Source: Fontisubflavum oceani
Lineage (GTDB): Bacteria; Pseudomonadota; Alphaproteobacteria; Rhodobacterales; Rhodobacteraceae
Assembly (NCBI RefSeq): GCF_030407165.1
Contig: NZ_CP129111.1
Span: 2,046,001-2,110,000 of the forward strand
DNA: 64,000 nucleotides
Reading direction: 5' to 3'
Below are positions 49,852 to 58,978 of the stretch, piece after piece; within the stretch, counting starts at the first letter, position 1; every line of letters begins with the position of its first letter. A model generated the notes under the pieces. It saw nothing but the letters and a program-made list of their open reading frames with translations, did not search any database and had not been told where the DNA came from. A program made the translations under genes and the position numbers.

Positions 49852-52815
49852 ATGCTGGTCAAACGTAGATCCGCCACCGCGGCCCGCCCGGGCCTTCAAT
49901 CCTTTGCTCAATCCGTGGCTGCACGCCCTGTCGACCGCCGGTCCTTCCTGCGGGGCTCGGGCCTGGCCGTCGGTGGCTTGGCCGCCGTCAGCGCCATCGG
50001 TGCTGGCACGATGCGCCGCGCCGAAGCTGGCCCGACCGATTTCAGCCAGCCGATTGAGGTTCGCACCAACATCTGTACGCACTGTTCGGTGGGCTGTACG
50101 GTGAAGGCCGAAGTCCAAGAGGGCGTTTGGGTCGGTCAGGAACCCGCCTGGAAAAGCCCGATCAACCGCGGCACCCACTGCGCCAAAGGCGCGTCGGTGC
50201 GTGAGCTGGTCCATGGGGATCGCCGCTTGAAATACCCGATGAAGAAAGAGAACGGCGAATGGGTCCGGATATCTTGGGAGCAGGCGATCGACGAGGTCGG
50301 TGAGAAGATGCTGGAAGTGCGCGAGCGCAGCGGCGCCGATGCCGCCTATCTGCTTGGCTCGGCCAAGTTCTCCAACGAAGGCGCTTATCTTTTCCGCAAA
50401 TTCGCGGCCTTCTGGGGCACTAACAATGTCGACCACCAGGCGCGGATCTGTCACTCGACCACGGTTGCAGGTGTTGCAAACACCTGGGGCTATGGCGCGA
50501 TGACGAACTCCTACAACGACATTCGCAACTCCAAGACCATCGTCTTCATGGGCTCGAACGCGGCGGAAGCGCACCCCGTTTCGCTGCAGCACATCCTGAC
50601 CGGTAAGGAAACCAACCGCGCCAATGTGATCGTGCTCGACCCACGCTTCACACGGACTGCGGCCCACGCCACCGACTATATCCGCATGCGTCCCGGCACC
50701 GATATCGCTGTGATCTGGGGCATCATGTGGCACATCTTCGAGAACGGCTGGGAAGATACCGAGTTCATCGACCAGCGTGTCTGGGGGATGGAGCAGATTC
50801 GCGAAGCCGTACAGGCCTATCCGCCGGAAGAGGTGGAGCGCATTACCGGCATCCCGGGTGCGACGCTGGAACGTGTGGCGCAGACCTTTGCGACGCAGCG
50901 CCCCTCGACCTTCATCTGGTGCATGGGCGGCACGCAGCACACCGTGGGCACCGCCAACGTGCGGACCTATTGCAACCTGCTGCTGGCCACCGGCAATGTT
51001 GGCAACATGGGCAATGGCGCGAACATCTTCCGCGGTCACTGCAACGTGCAGGGTGCCACGGATTTCGGCCTCGATATCGGGTCGCTGCCTTGCTACTACG
51101 GCCTGTCCGAAGGCGGTTGGCGGCACTGGTCCCGCGTCTGGGATGTGCCGTATGAGTCGCTCCGGGCTCGGTTCGACGCCGTGCCGGCCAAAGGTGGTCG
51201 CGATGCACGGACGGCGCAGGAGAACATGAGCGTCCCGGGCATTCCATCGACCCGATGGTTCGATGCGGCAACGCTGGATTCCGAAGAAGTCGATCAGCGT
51301 GACAATGTCAAAGCGATGATCGTGTTCGGCCATGGCGGTAACACGGTGCCCAGGATGGGTGCCTCGAAAGTGGGGATGGACGCGCTTGACCTGCTGGTCG
51401 TGGCCGACCCGCACCCGACGACGTTTGCCGCGCTGCATGACCGGACCGACAACACCTACCTGCTGCCGATTTCGACCCAGTTCGAATGTGATGGCAGCCG
51501 GACGGCCTCGAACCGCTCGGTTCAATGGGGTGAGAAAGTTGTCGAGCCAATCTTCGAAAGCGACAATGACTATGCCGTGATCTATCGCCTGGCCGAACGC
51601 CTCGGTTTTGCCGATGAGATGTTCAAGAACTACGAGATGGTTCAGGGCAAGTTCTCGATGGAACCGACGGCGGAATCGATCCTTGAAGAGATTAACCGCG
51701 GTGGCTGGTCGACCGGTTATACCGGTCAGTCGCCAGAGCGCCTGAAGGCGCATATGGCGAACCAGGATCAGTTCGACCTGGTCACACTGCGCGCCTTTGA
51801 CGATGCGCCGGAAGAGATTTCGGGCGACTATTACGGCCTTCCCTGGCCCTGCTGGGGCACGCCTGAGATGCGCCATCCCGGAACGCATATCCTCTACAAC
51901 CCGAATATTCCGGTTGCAGAAGGTGGCGGCGGCTTCCGTCCGCGCTTTGGTCTCGAACGCGACGGTCAGACGCTCCTGGCTGAGGGCAGCTACCCGCCTG
52001 GATCGGATATCGAGGATGGCTATCCGCAGTTCACCTATGGCGTGCTGCAAAGCCTCGGCTGGGATAGTGAGTTGACCCCGGACGAGTTGGCGACGATCCA
52101 ACGCATCGGTGGCAATGATCCCGAACGGATGGCCTCGGTCAGTTGGTCGCTCGACCTTTCTGGCGGTATCCAGCGTGTCGCGATCGCCCATGGCTGTGTG
52201 CCCTTCGGCAACGGCAAGGCCCGCGCTGTGGCGTGGAACTTGCCCGACCCGATCCCGGTCCACCGCGAGCCGATCTACAGCCCGCGCCCCGACTTGGTCG
52301 CGGACTATCCAACCCGCGACGACGGACGTCAGTTCCGCGTGCCGAATATCGGCCACACGATCCAGGCGTCTGCCGTGGATCGCGACGTCGCCAGCGACTT
52401 CCCCATCGTGCTCACCTCGGGCCGACTTGTGGAGTACGAAGGTGGCGGCGAAGAAACCCGCTCCAACCCGTGGTTGGCCGAGCTGCAGCAGGACATGTTC
52501 GTCGAGGTCAACCCGGCGGATGCGGAAAGCCGTGGCATCGTTGATGGCGGTTGGGTCTGGGTTAAAGGCCCGGAGATGGACAGCCGCGCCCGCGTCAAAG
52601 CGCTCGTCACTGAGCGTGTGGCCCCGGGTGTTGCCTTCATGCCGTTCCACTTCGCAGGCTGGTTCCAGGGCGAAGATCAGCGCGCCAAATACCCCGAAGG
52701 CACCGACCCGGTGGTTCTGGGTGAAAGCGTCAACACTGTCACCACCTACGGCTACGACCCGGTGACTGGTATGCACGAAGGCAAAGTGACCCTTTGCCAG
52801 ATCGAGACCGCGTAA
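49852..52815 (+). CDS. fdhA: Formate dehydrogenase, catalytic (Mo/W-bisPGD) subunit
   Basis: A 987-residue molybdopterin oxidoreductase. A twin-arginine signal (DRRSFLRGSG, Arg29-Arg30) sends it to the periplasm. The [4Fe-4S] motif is Cys75, Cys78, Cys82 and Cys110; the metal ligand is Cys200 followed by His201 (ARICHSTTV), where E. coli FdnG has selenocysteine-His. It is therefore a cysteine-type formate dehydrogenase read without recoding. It oxidises formate to CO2 and passes electrons to the iron-sulfur and cytochrome b subunits downstream. The adjacent tungstate importer suggests W rather than Mo, which sequence alone cannot prove. Confidence 0.93.
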   Translation: MLVKRRSATAARPGLQSFAQSVAARPVDRRSFLRGSGLAVGGLAAVSAIGAGTMRRAEAGPTDFSQPIEVRTNICTHCSVGCTVKAEVQEGVWVGQEPAWKSPINRGTHCAKGASVRELVHGDRRLKYPMKKENGEWVRISWEQAIDEVGEKMLEVRERSGADAAYLLGSAKFSNEGAYLFRKFAAFWGTNNVDHQARICHSTTVAGVANTWGYGAMTNSYNDIRNSKTIVFMGSNAAEAHPVSLQHILTGKETNRANVIVLDPRFTRTAAHATDYIRMRPGTDIAVIWGIMWHIFENGWEDTEFIDQRVWGMEQIREAVQAYPPEEVERITGIPGATLERVAQTFATQRPSTFIWCMGGTQHTVGTANVRTYCNLLLATGNVGNMGNGANIFRGHCNVQGATDFGLDIGSLPCYYGLSEGGWRHWSRVWDVPYESLRARFDAVPAKGGRDARTAQENMSVPGIPSTRWFDAATLDSEEVDQRDNVKAMIVFGHGGNTVPRMGASKVGMDALDLLVVADPHPTTFAALHDRTDNTYLLPISTQFECDGSRTASNRSVQWGEKVVEPIFESDNDYAVIYRLAERLGFADEMFKNYEMVQGKFSMEPTAESILEEINRGGWSTGYTGQSPERLKAHMANQDQFDLVTLRAFDDAPEEISGDYYGLPWPCWGTPEMRHPGTHILYNPNIPVAEGGGGFRPRFGLERDGQTLLAEGSYPPGSDIEDGYPQFTYGVLQSLGWDSELTPDELATIQRIGGNDPERMASVSWSLDLSGGIQRVAIAHGCVPFGNGKARAVAWNLPDPIPVHREPIYSPRPDLVADYPTRDDGRQFRVPNIGHTIQASAVDRDVASDFPIVLTSGRLVEYEGGGEETRSNPWLAELQQDMFVEVNPADAESRGIVDGGWVWVKGPEMDSRARVKALVTERVAPGVAFMPFHFAGWFQGEDQRAKYPEGTDPVVLGESVNTVTTYGYDPVTGMHEGKVTLCQIETA

Positions 52816-52830
52816 GAGAGGAATAGAACA

Positions 52831-53427
52831 ATGCCAAGAATGAAGTTTCTTTGCGACGCGGACCGCTGCATCGAATGCAACGCCTGTGTCACCGCGTGTA
52901 AAAACGAGCACGAGGTGCCTTGGGGCATCAACCGGCGCCGCGTGGTTACCATCAACGATGGTCTGCCGGGCGAACGCTCGGTCTCGATGGCCTGTATGCA
53001 CTGCACCGACGCGCCTTGCGCGGCGGTGTGCCCGGTGGATTGCTTCTACACCACGGATGATGCCGTGGTGCTGCACTCCAAGGACACTTGCATCGGCTGC
53101 GGCTATTGCTTCTACGCCTGCCCATTTGGTGCGCCGCAATATCCGCGGGTCGGCAATTTCGGTACGCGCGGCAAGATGGACAAATGCACCTATTGTGCGG
53201 GTGGTCCAGAAGCCGACATGACCGAAGCGGAATACGTCAAATACGGCGCAAACCGTCTTGCGGAAGGCAAACTGCCGCTCTGCGCTGAGATGTGTTCCAC
53301 CAAGGCGCTTCTGGCCGGTGATGGCGACATCATCGCCGACATCTATCGCGAACGTGTCGTGACGCGAGGGTATGGCTCCGGTGCCTGGGGCTGGCGCAGC
53401 GCCTATGGCGAAACCGTATCTGTCTAA
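52831..53427 (+). CDS. fdhB: Formate dehydrogenase, iron-sulfur subunit
   Basis: A 198-residue ferredoxin-like subunit with four [4Fe-4S] motifs: CIECNACVTACK (from residue 13), CMHCTDAPCAAVCPVDC, CIGCGYCFYACPFG, and CTYC paired with the late CAEMC. This is the usual Fdh/DMSO-reductase-type electron wire. It has no C-terminal membrane anchor, unlike FdnH, so it is of the shorter Fdh3-like type. It starts 15 bases after the catalytic subunit and is followed 12 bases later by the cytochrome subunit. Confidence 0.92.
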   Translation: MPRMKFLCDADRCIECNACVTACKNEHEVPWGINRRRVVTINDGLPGERSVSMACMHCTDAPCAAVCPVDCFYTTDDAVVLHSKDTCIGCGYCFYACPFGAPQYPRVGNFGTRGKMDKCTYCAGGPEADMTEAEYVKYGANRLAEGKLPLCAEMCSTKALLAGDGDIIADIYRERVVTRGYGSGAWGWRSAYGETVSV

Positions 53428-53439
53428 GGGGGTAGACAT

Positions 53440-54468
53440 ATGACCATTCATACCAAGATGGCCCGCCTTGTTGCGGTCCTGGCTCTCGGGCTCTTTGCCC
53501 TGTTTGCGCAGCCGCAGGCGGCGCAGGCGCAGGACATCGTGAACCCGACGGCGCAGTCGGTGACCGAAGACGCGCTTCTCGGAGCGCTCAGCGGTGATGC
53601 GCAGGTGCAAGGCCGGGTCACGATCCCGGATGATTTGTCGTCTGGGTTGATCAAGCCGGGCAACCGGAACTGGGCGGATACCCATGGCGGTCCAGTGCGC
53701 ACCACGACCTTGATTGCCGTCGTGGGGATGCTCGCTGTGCTGGTGGCGTTCTACCTGATCCGGGGTAAGATCCGGATCGATTCCGGTCCGTCGAGTGAGC
53801 GCATTTTGCGTTTCACCTCGATGGAACGTTTTGCCCATTGGCTGATGGCCGTGTCGTTCATCGTGCTGGCGATCACCGGTCTGAACCTGGTGTTCGGGCG
53901 GGCAGTAATCCTGCCGCTCTTTGGCGAAGGCGTGTTTGGCACGCTATCGGCCTGGGGCAAGGTCGCCCATAACTATATGGGCTTTGCCTTCATGCTCGGC
54001 CTGCTTCTGTCCTTCCTTTATTGGGTTGTGCACAACATCCCCGACAAGGTTGACCTTAAATGGCTCAGCCAAGGCGGTGGTCTTTTTGTGAAAGGCGTTC
54101 ACCCGCCGGCCAAGAAGTTCAACGCTGGTCAGAAGGGCATCTTCTGGTCCGTGACCATCGGTGGCGCGGCGCTGTCCTTTACCGGCGTGATGCTGCTCTT
54201 CCCCGAGATGGCAGGTGGTGAAGCCGGCTGGCAACTCTATCAGGTGATCCACGGCATCGTCGCCGCTGTCCTGACCGCGATTGTCATCGCGCATATCTAT
54301 ATCGGTTCTGTCGGTATGGAGGGTGCTTACGATGCGATGGGGTCCGGCGAGGTTGATCTCAACTGGGCGAAAGAACACCATTCCCTCTGGGTGGATGAGG
54401 TTCAAGGCAAGCAATCCCAAGACGGTGGCGAAGCGGGGTCACGCCCCGCCACGCAGCCTGCTGAGTGA
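53440..54468 (+). CDS. fdhC: Formate dehydrogenase, cytochrome b556 subunit
   Basis: A 342-residue FdnI/FdoI-type membrane subunit with an N-terminal signal-like segment (LVAVLALGLFALFAQPQAAQA). After a periplasmic stretch come about five membrane segments. Likely haem ligands are in MERFAHWLMA, KVAHNYMGF and the VIHGIVAAVLTAIVIAHIY block. It passes electrons from formate to the quinone pool. The C-terminus is polar (QSQDGGEAGSRPATQPAE). It is longer than E. coli FdnI (about 217 residues) because of the N-terminal extension, which is usual in this Fdh group. Confidence 0.9.
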   Translation: MTIHTKMARLVAVLALGLFALFAQPQAAQAQDIVNPTAQSVTEDALLGALSGDAQVQGRVTIPDDLSSGLIKPGNRNWADTHGGPVRTTTLIAVVGMLAVLVAFYLIRGKIRIDSGPSSERILRFTSMERFAHWLMAVSFIVLAITGLNLVFGRAVILPLFGEGVFGTLSAWGKVAHNYMGFAFMLGLLLSFLYWVVHNIPDKVDLKWLSQGGGLFVKGVHPPAKKFNAGQKGIFWSVTIGGAALSFTGVMLLFPEMAGGEAGWQLYQVIHGIVAAVLTAIVIAHIYIGSVGMEGAYDAMGSGEVDLNWAKEHHSLWVDEVQGKQSQDGGEAGSRPATQPAE

Positions 54469-54556
54469 CTGATCCCGCCATGGCCGGGGCGCATCGATGC
54501 CTCGGCCATGGCACCAAAGCAGACCGTGCCTTCCTGCTTTTGCGAGATGCAAAGAA

Positions 54557-55675
54557 ATGACCTCCATGATGGATGATGCCGACCTGCTTGCCGCCGCCCG
54601 CGAGGCGCTAGACGGGCTGATCTTGCCGGACGGGATCCCGCTTCTGGAGGCGAAAACCGTGTCTGGGCCGGTCTTGTCCGGCGGGCGGATGTCTCTCGCC
54701 ATCTCGATCAAAGAGGCAGAGGCCGCCGCCTATTCCGATATTCGCGCCAAGGCCGAAGCGGCCCTGCGCGCCGCGCCCGGCGGCGATGGTGCCATCGTGG
54801 TGTTGACCGCTGAGAAAGCCGCCGCGCCCGCCCCGCCAAATCTTGGAAAGGCCAAAACACCCGCCGCGAAACCGCCCGTGCTGTCCGGCGTCCGTCACGT
54901 GATCGCTGTGGCCTCGGGCAAAGGCGGGGTGGGGAAGTCGACGACCTCGGTCAATCTGGCCCTGGGCCTGCGCGCCTTGGGTCTGAAGGTTGGCATTCTC
55001 GATGCTGATATTCACGGCCCGTCCTTGCCGACGCTCCTGGCCCTCCATGGTCGACCACGGCTTGGCAAAGACCGCCGCCTGCGCCCGATGCAGGCGTACG
55101 GCCTTGAGGCCATGTCGATGGGGCTGATGGTCGACGAAGAAACCGCGATGGTCTGGCGCGGCCCTATGGTCATGTCGGCGATCACGCAGATGCTGTCGGA
55201 TGTCGATTGGGGCGAGCTAGATATCTTGGTCATCGACATGCCGCCGGGCACCGGCGATGCACAACTCGCGATTGCGCAAGGCACGGACCTCGCTGGCGCC
55301 GTGATCGTTTCGACCCCGCAAGACCTCGCCCTGATCGACGCCCGCCGTGGGATCGCCATGTTCCGCAAGGTTGATGTCCCGATCCTGGGCGTTGTCGAAA
55401 ACATGGCGCATTTCGTCTGCCCCGATTGCGGCAGCCAGCACGCGCTGTTCGGTAGCGGTGGCGCGGAGGCTGAAGCGGCGCGTCTCAACGTGCCCTATCT
55501 GGGCGCCATACCGTTGACCATGGACCTGCGCACCGCCTCGGATAGTGGTCAGCCGATTGTTGCGCGGGATCCGGATGGCCCGCTTGGTATGGTATATACA
55601 GATATGGCCCGAACACTTTGGAGCACGCTTGATGCGGCTCCGCACTCACAACAGAAAACTCTACAAGGAGTATGA
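54557..55675 (+). CDS. Mrp/NBP35-family Fe-S carrier ATPase
   Basis: A 372-residue P-loop protein of the Mrp (ApbC/NBP35) family, which carries Fe-S clusters to apoproteins. An N-terminal DUF59-like domain (about residues 5-75) is followed by an Ala/Pro linker, the deviant Walker A GKGGVGKST at 121-129 and the VIDMPPGTGDAQL block. The cluster-binding CPDC follows VVENMAHFV. The gene lies 88 bases after the cytochrome subunit and is followed by a 51-residue small gene. Position suggests a dedicated role in loading the many clusters of this dehydrogenase, though it may serve as the general cell copy. Confidence 0.88.
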   Translation: MTSMMDDADLLAAAREALDGLILPDGIPLLEAKTVSGPVLSGGRMSLAISIKEAEAAAYSDIRAKAEAALRAAPGGDGAIVVLTAEKAAAPAPPNLGKAKTPAAKPPVLSGVRHVIAVASGKGGVGKSTTSVNLALGLRALGLKVGILDADIHGPSLPTLLALHGRPRLGKDRRLRPMQAYGLEAMSMGLMVDEETAMVWRGPMVMSAITQMLSDVDWGELDILVIDMPPGTGDAQLAIAQGTDLAGAVIVSTPQDLALIDARRGIAMFRKVDVPILGVVENMAHFVCPDCGSQHALFGSGGAEAEAARLNVPYLGAIPLTMDLRTASDSGQPIVARDPDGPLGMVYTDMARTLWSTLDAAPHSQQKTLQGV

Positions 55676-55678
55676 ACC

Positions 55679-55834
55679 ATGAAAGCTTTCATCGCCTCAC
55701 TCGTCATCGGGGTCTTCATTGCCGGCGGAGCCTCCTTTGTTCTGAACGGTAATTTTCAAGTTGATGCGCATACGGCCTTCACCACCGAAGGGGCACGGGT
55801 CGGCAATCCCGGCGACAATTTGATCAACTACTGA
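55679..55834 (+). CDS. 51-residue small secreted or membrane-anchored protein
   Basis: A short gene with a good ribosome site (AAGGAG) 8 bases before its ATG. The product has one hydrophobic segment (FIASLVIGVFIAGGASFVL) at residues 4-22 and a polar tail ending VGNPGDNLINY, so it is a signal-anchored or exported peptide. It starts 3 bases after the Mrp gene and ends one base before the WD40-cytochrome gene, so it is clearly part of the operon. I do not recognise a family. Confidence 0.7.
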   Translation: MKAFIASLVIGVFIAGGASFVLNGNFQVDAHTAFTTEGARVGNPGDNLINY

Positions 55835-55835
55835 T

Positions 55836-57069
55836 TTGGCCGCGCCCGGCACCACCCGCATCGCTGTCGCGGCGGGTCTCGCGCTGCTGCTTGCGGTCGC
55901 GGCACCCGTGTTGGCGGAGGATCTCCGTGGCCATGGCGGCCCGGTCCGCGCGCTCGCGGTGGACGGAAGCCGCGTGGTTTCCGGTTCTTTCGACACGCGG
56001 GCGATTGTCTGGGACGGCATCGTCGCCAGCCAAATCACCCGTGCCCATGCCGGCGCGGTGACCGCGGTTCTGCCGCTGCCGGATGGGCGCTTTGCCTCGG
56101 GCGGACAGGACGGATATGTCGCGATTTGGGGCAGGGGGTAGACCCGCTGAGCTTTGAGTCCTGGCACGATATGCCGGTGGCCGATCTTGCGCACTGGGCG
56201 GGCGGGATCGCGTCGGGCTCTTGGAATGGGCAGATCGCGCTTTGGGATGGCGAGGACGCACCGCGCTATCTTGACGGGCATCAGGGGCAGGTCACCGGGC
56301 TTGCGGCTTTTGGCGATGGTCTGGCCAGTGTCGGCTCCGATCTGCGCCTGCGCCTTTGGAATGCAGATGGCAGCGCCGCCTCGGTGACCGATTTGCCAGC
56401 GCCGCCGAGTGATCTGGCGACCGATGGGGAGGCGATCTTTATCGCCGGTGCCGATGGCTTCTTGCGGCGCGTCGTGCCGGGCAGCCGAAGCAGACCCTGG
56501 AGCTCACGACGCGACCACTTCTCGCGGTGGCCACCGGCGGCGGGCAGGTCGCAGTGTCGGACATGACCGGCGCGGTTTGGCTGATCGATCCGCAGACGTT
56601 GGAGATCCGTTCCGAGATCGCGACCGGCCAAGGCGCGGTCTGGGCGCTTGCATTGAGCGATGACGGTTTGTGGACGGGCGGGAATGATGGCTGGATCCGG
56701 CGTTGGTCGCCCGAGGGTGCGCCTCTCGGAACCGGTGCGGGTGTGCCAGAGCCGACCCTGACCAATCCACGCGGGGCCGAAGTGTTCCAAGCCTGCGCTG
56801 TCTGCCACACGCTGACGCCCGATGACGGGCAGCGCGCTGGCCCGACGCTTCACAATGTGTTCGGGCGGCGGATCGGCACCGCGCCGGGCTATGATTATTC
56901 CGACGCCTTGCTGGAACTCGACATCGTTTGGACGCCGCAGACAGTGTCGGAACTGTTCGAGTTCGGGCCCGACGCCTACACTCCCGGCAGTCGGATGCCG
57001 GAACAGCGTGTGCCGAGCGCGGCGGACCGCGCCGCCTTGATCGAGTTTCTTGAAACGGCGACGCGTTAA
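55836..57069 (+). CDS. WD40-repeat protein with C-terminal cytochrome c domain, frame broken twice
   Basis: Three consecutive frames make one protein of about 412 residues. It starts with TTG at 55836, has a signal peptide (IAVAAGLALLLAVAAPVLA) and then WD40-like repeats (GHGGPVRALAV, VVSGSFDTRAIVWDG, ASGGQDGYVAIWG, GHQGQVTGLAAF, GGNDGWIRRW). The last 110 residues are a class I cytochrome c with haem motif CAVCH and the GPTLHNVFGRRIG block. Break 1 is in a G4 run (56128-56131), break 2 near 56485-56487; one added base restores each join. A periplasmic propeller-cytochrome next to Fdh could be an electron carrier or scaffold; its partner is unknown. Confidence 0.75.
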
Positions 57070-57107
57070 GCGCCGCCAAAATCTTCTAGATGAATCGGAG
57101 AAAGCTG

Positions 57108-57314
57108 ATGAGCGAAGACTACAACATGTCGATGCGGAAGTTCCTCAAGCAGGTCGGCGTCACATCGCAACAGGCCATCGAAGACGCGATGCGCTCAGCC
57201 GGCGTCGACGCGACCGCTGGCAAAAGCTTCACCGCGACCATGACCCTCAAGGTCGATGGGCTTGATCTGGAACATCGCGTCGAAGGGAAGATCAGCGGGC
57301 GCGACGAAGACTAA
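57108..57314 (+). CDS. Small conserved protein (DUF6494-like)
   Basis: A 68-residue protein starting MSEDYNMSMRKFLKQVGVTS, which matches the small family I know as DUF6494. GGAG lies upstream of the ATG at 57108; an upstream ATG 18 bases earlier has a poorer site. There is no signal peptide and no cysteine. The sequence looks like a small helix-turn-helix-like or helical domain (QQAIEDAMRSAGVD) followed by a beta-type end. It is the last gene of the plus-strand Fdh island, before a bidirectional terminator. Function unknown. Confidence 0.7.
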   Translation: MSEDYNMSMRKFLKQVGVTSQQAIEDAMRSAGVDATAGKSFTATMTLKVDGLDLEHRVEGKISGRDED

Positions 57315-57378
57315 CGCATCGCGCAACCCGTTCGCGTCATGGGGCGTCGCCGGATGGGGCGAACGCATTGAGACAGAA

Positions 57379-57410
57379 AAACGCCGCCTCGAATGTTCGG
57401 GGCGGCGTTT
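57379..57410. terminator. Bidirectional terminator between Fdh island and tupABC
   Basis: AAACGCCGCC (57379-57388) pairs with GGCGGCGTTT (57401-57410) around a 12-base loop. It has A-rich sequence on one side and T-rich on the other, as expected for a terminator serving the two convergent operons. Confidence 0.8.
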
Positions 57411-57447
57411 CGTATTGAGTTTTGACGCTGACGTCGTCCAGCAGCCC

Positions 57448-58257
57448 TTATTGCGGGACCGCGCTGTGCACGAAGAGGGTCTCATCCAGAACGGTATAAG
57501 CGTTGATCAGTTCCTCGCCGCGTGGGCCGACCAGCCAGGCTTCCAACTCCATGACGGCATCATTGTTTACATGCGGATGCCGCTCAGGGTTCACAGGCAA
57601 GAGCGAGTAGGGGTTGAACATCTCCGGGTCGCCCGAGAAGAGCAGCGCCAGATCGCCTTTGTTGCCGAAGGTCAGCCAGGTGGCCCGATCCGACAGGATG
57701 TAGGCGTTCAGCCCCGAGGCGGTATTGAGCGCCGCGCCCATGCCTGCGCCAACAGCGTTATAGGAACCACCCAGGGTCTCCGGGTCGACGCCCGCGCCAG
57801 CCCAAAGGGCCAGTTCCTTTTGATGTGTGCCGCTATTGTCGCCGCGAGAGACAAAAGCCGCGTCGACCTCGGCGATCTGGGCCAGAGCGCCGGCGGCAGT
57901 CTCGGCCGAGGCGACGTCTGCCGGGTCGCCAGACGGGCCAACCAGGACAAAATCGTTATACATGATCTCCCGCCAATGGGTCGCATGCCCGGCGGCCACG
58001 AAGGCTTCCTCAGCAGGGCGGGAATGCACGAGCACTGCGTCGACATCGCCCGCTTCGCCGAGGCGCAGGGCTTGCCCCGTGCCAACGACGAGAAGCTCAA
58101 CTTCGATACCAAGCTCCTCTTGGATTTCTGGTAGAAGAACATCCGCGAGACCGGAGTTTTCAAACGATGTCGTGACGGCCATGCGCACCGTCTCCGCCAG
58201 TGCGGGTGCGGTAGAAAGGGCAAGGGCGAGGGCGGCAATTAAAGCTCGGGTTTTCAT
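57448..58257 (-). CDS. tupA: Tungstate-binding periplasmic protein
   Basis: A 269-residue periplasmic binding protein of the TupA family. The signal peptide (LIAALALALSTAPALA) is followed by RMAVTTSFENSGLADVLLP, the TupA-type oxyanion-binding segment, and later FVSRGDNSGTHQKELALW, which contributes the second half of the site. It delivers tungstate (or molybdate) to the permease and ATPase encoded by the next two genes. The start at 58257 lies 5 bases after the ATPase stop codon, so the order of transcription is permease, ATPase, binding protein. Its placement beside a formate dehydrogenase fits a tungsten requirement. Confidence 0.9.
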   Translation of the reverse strand: MKTRALIAALALALSTAPALAETVRMAVTTSFENSGLADVLLPEIQEELGIEVELLVVGTGQALRLGEAGDVDAVLVHSRPAEEAFVAAGHATHWREIMYNDFVLVGPSGDPADVASAETAAGALAQIAEVDAAFVSRGDNSGTHQKELALWAGAGVDPETLGGSYNAVGAGMGAALNTASGLNAYILSDRATWLTFGNKGDLALLFSGDPEMFNPYSLLPVNPERHPHVNNDAVMELEAWLVGPRGEELINAYTVLDETLFVHSAVPQ

Positions 58258-58261
58258 ACAG

Positions 58262-58978
58262 TTACTCCACGATCTGACCATTGAGAAAGGCGTGTGCTTC
58301 GGGCGTTTCTGGCGTTGAGAAGAATCTCTCTGCCGGACCTGTTTCGTGCACGCAACCATTGAGCATGAAAACTATTTCATCTGCAAGCCTTGCCGCTTGC
58401 CCAAGGTCATGTGTCGACATGACGATGCGCGTATCGCGGCTCTTTGCATCGGTCAGAATGGCCTCGATCTCACGCGTGGCGCGCCCATCGAGATTGGCGC
58501 AGGGCTCATCGAGAAACAGGATTTCGGGTTGCCGGATCAGAGCCCGCGCCAGGGCCAGCTTTTGCTTCTCTCCGCCGGAGAGCACGCCCGCGGATCGGTC
58601 AAGCGCGTGGCCTAGGCCGACCTGCTCGGCAATCTCTCGGGCGCGTTTGCGGGCTTCTGCCCGCTTTGTGCCTGCCACAGTCAAGGCGTAAGCGATGGAG
58701 TCGGTCACACTGCGGCGCATCATCGTCGGGGTTTGAAAGACGAAGGCCAGTTTGGTCCGGACTTCAGCTTCGGGGATCGACCAAACCAAACTGCCATGTG
58801 CCGGACGTTCCAGACCCTGCATCAACCTCAAGAGCGTCGTCTTGCCAGACCCGTTCGGACCCAAAACAATCGTGACACCGGTTTTGCCGAGCGTCAGGTC
58901 AATCGGGCCGATCAGCCGTGTGCCGCGCCGTTTAACCTCGGCAGCCTCAACGCGCAGGGGGAGGATCGAATTCACCAT
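58262..58978 (-). CDS. tupC: Tungstate ABC importer, ATPase
   Basis: A 238-residue ABC ATPase. Walker A GPNGSGKTT is at 40-48, the Q-loop in FVFQTPTMM, signature LSGGEKQKLALA and Walker B EILFLDEPCANLDG. It lies between the permease gene, which it overlaps by 7 bases, and tupA. The gene order permease-ATPase-binding protein is one of the known tup arrangements. Confidence 0.9.
   Translation of the reverse strand: MVNSILPLRVEAAEVKRRGTRLIGPIDLTLGKTGVTIVLGPNGSGKTTLLRLMQGLERPAHGSLVWSIPEAEVRTKLAFVFQTPTMMRRSVTDSIAYALTVAGTKRAEARKRAREIAEQVGLGHALDRSAGVLSGGEKQKLALARALIRQPEILFLDEPCANLDGRATREIEAILTDAKSRDTRIVMSTHDLGQAARLADEIVFMLNGCVHETGPAERFFSTPETPEAHAFLNGQIVE

Noticed and set aside
49852..52815. Selenocysteine in the formate dehydrogenase
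   Set aside because: The metal-ligand codon in ARICHSTTV is TGT (Cys), there is no in-frame TGA, and no recoding hairpin is needed.
49834..53838. A 1334-codon open frame on the minus strand across the fdh structural genes
   Set aside because: It lies exactly antisense to fdhA and fdhB, which have complete families and cofactor motifs. Long antisense frames are common in GC-rich coding DNA; the product is rich in His, Arg and Ala with no recognisable domain.
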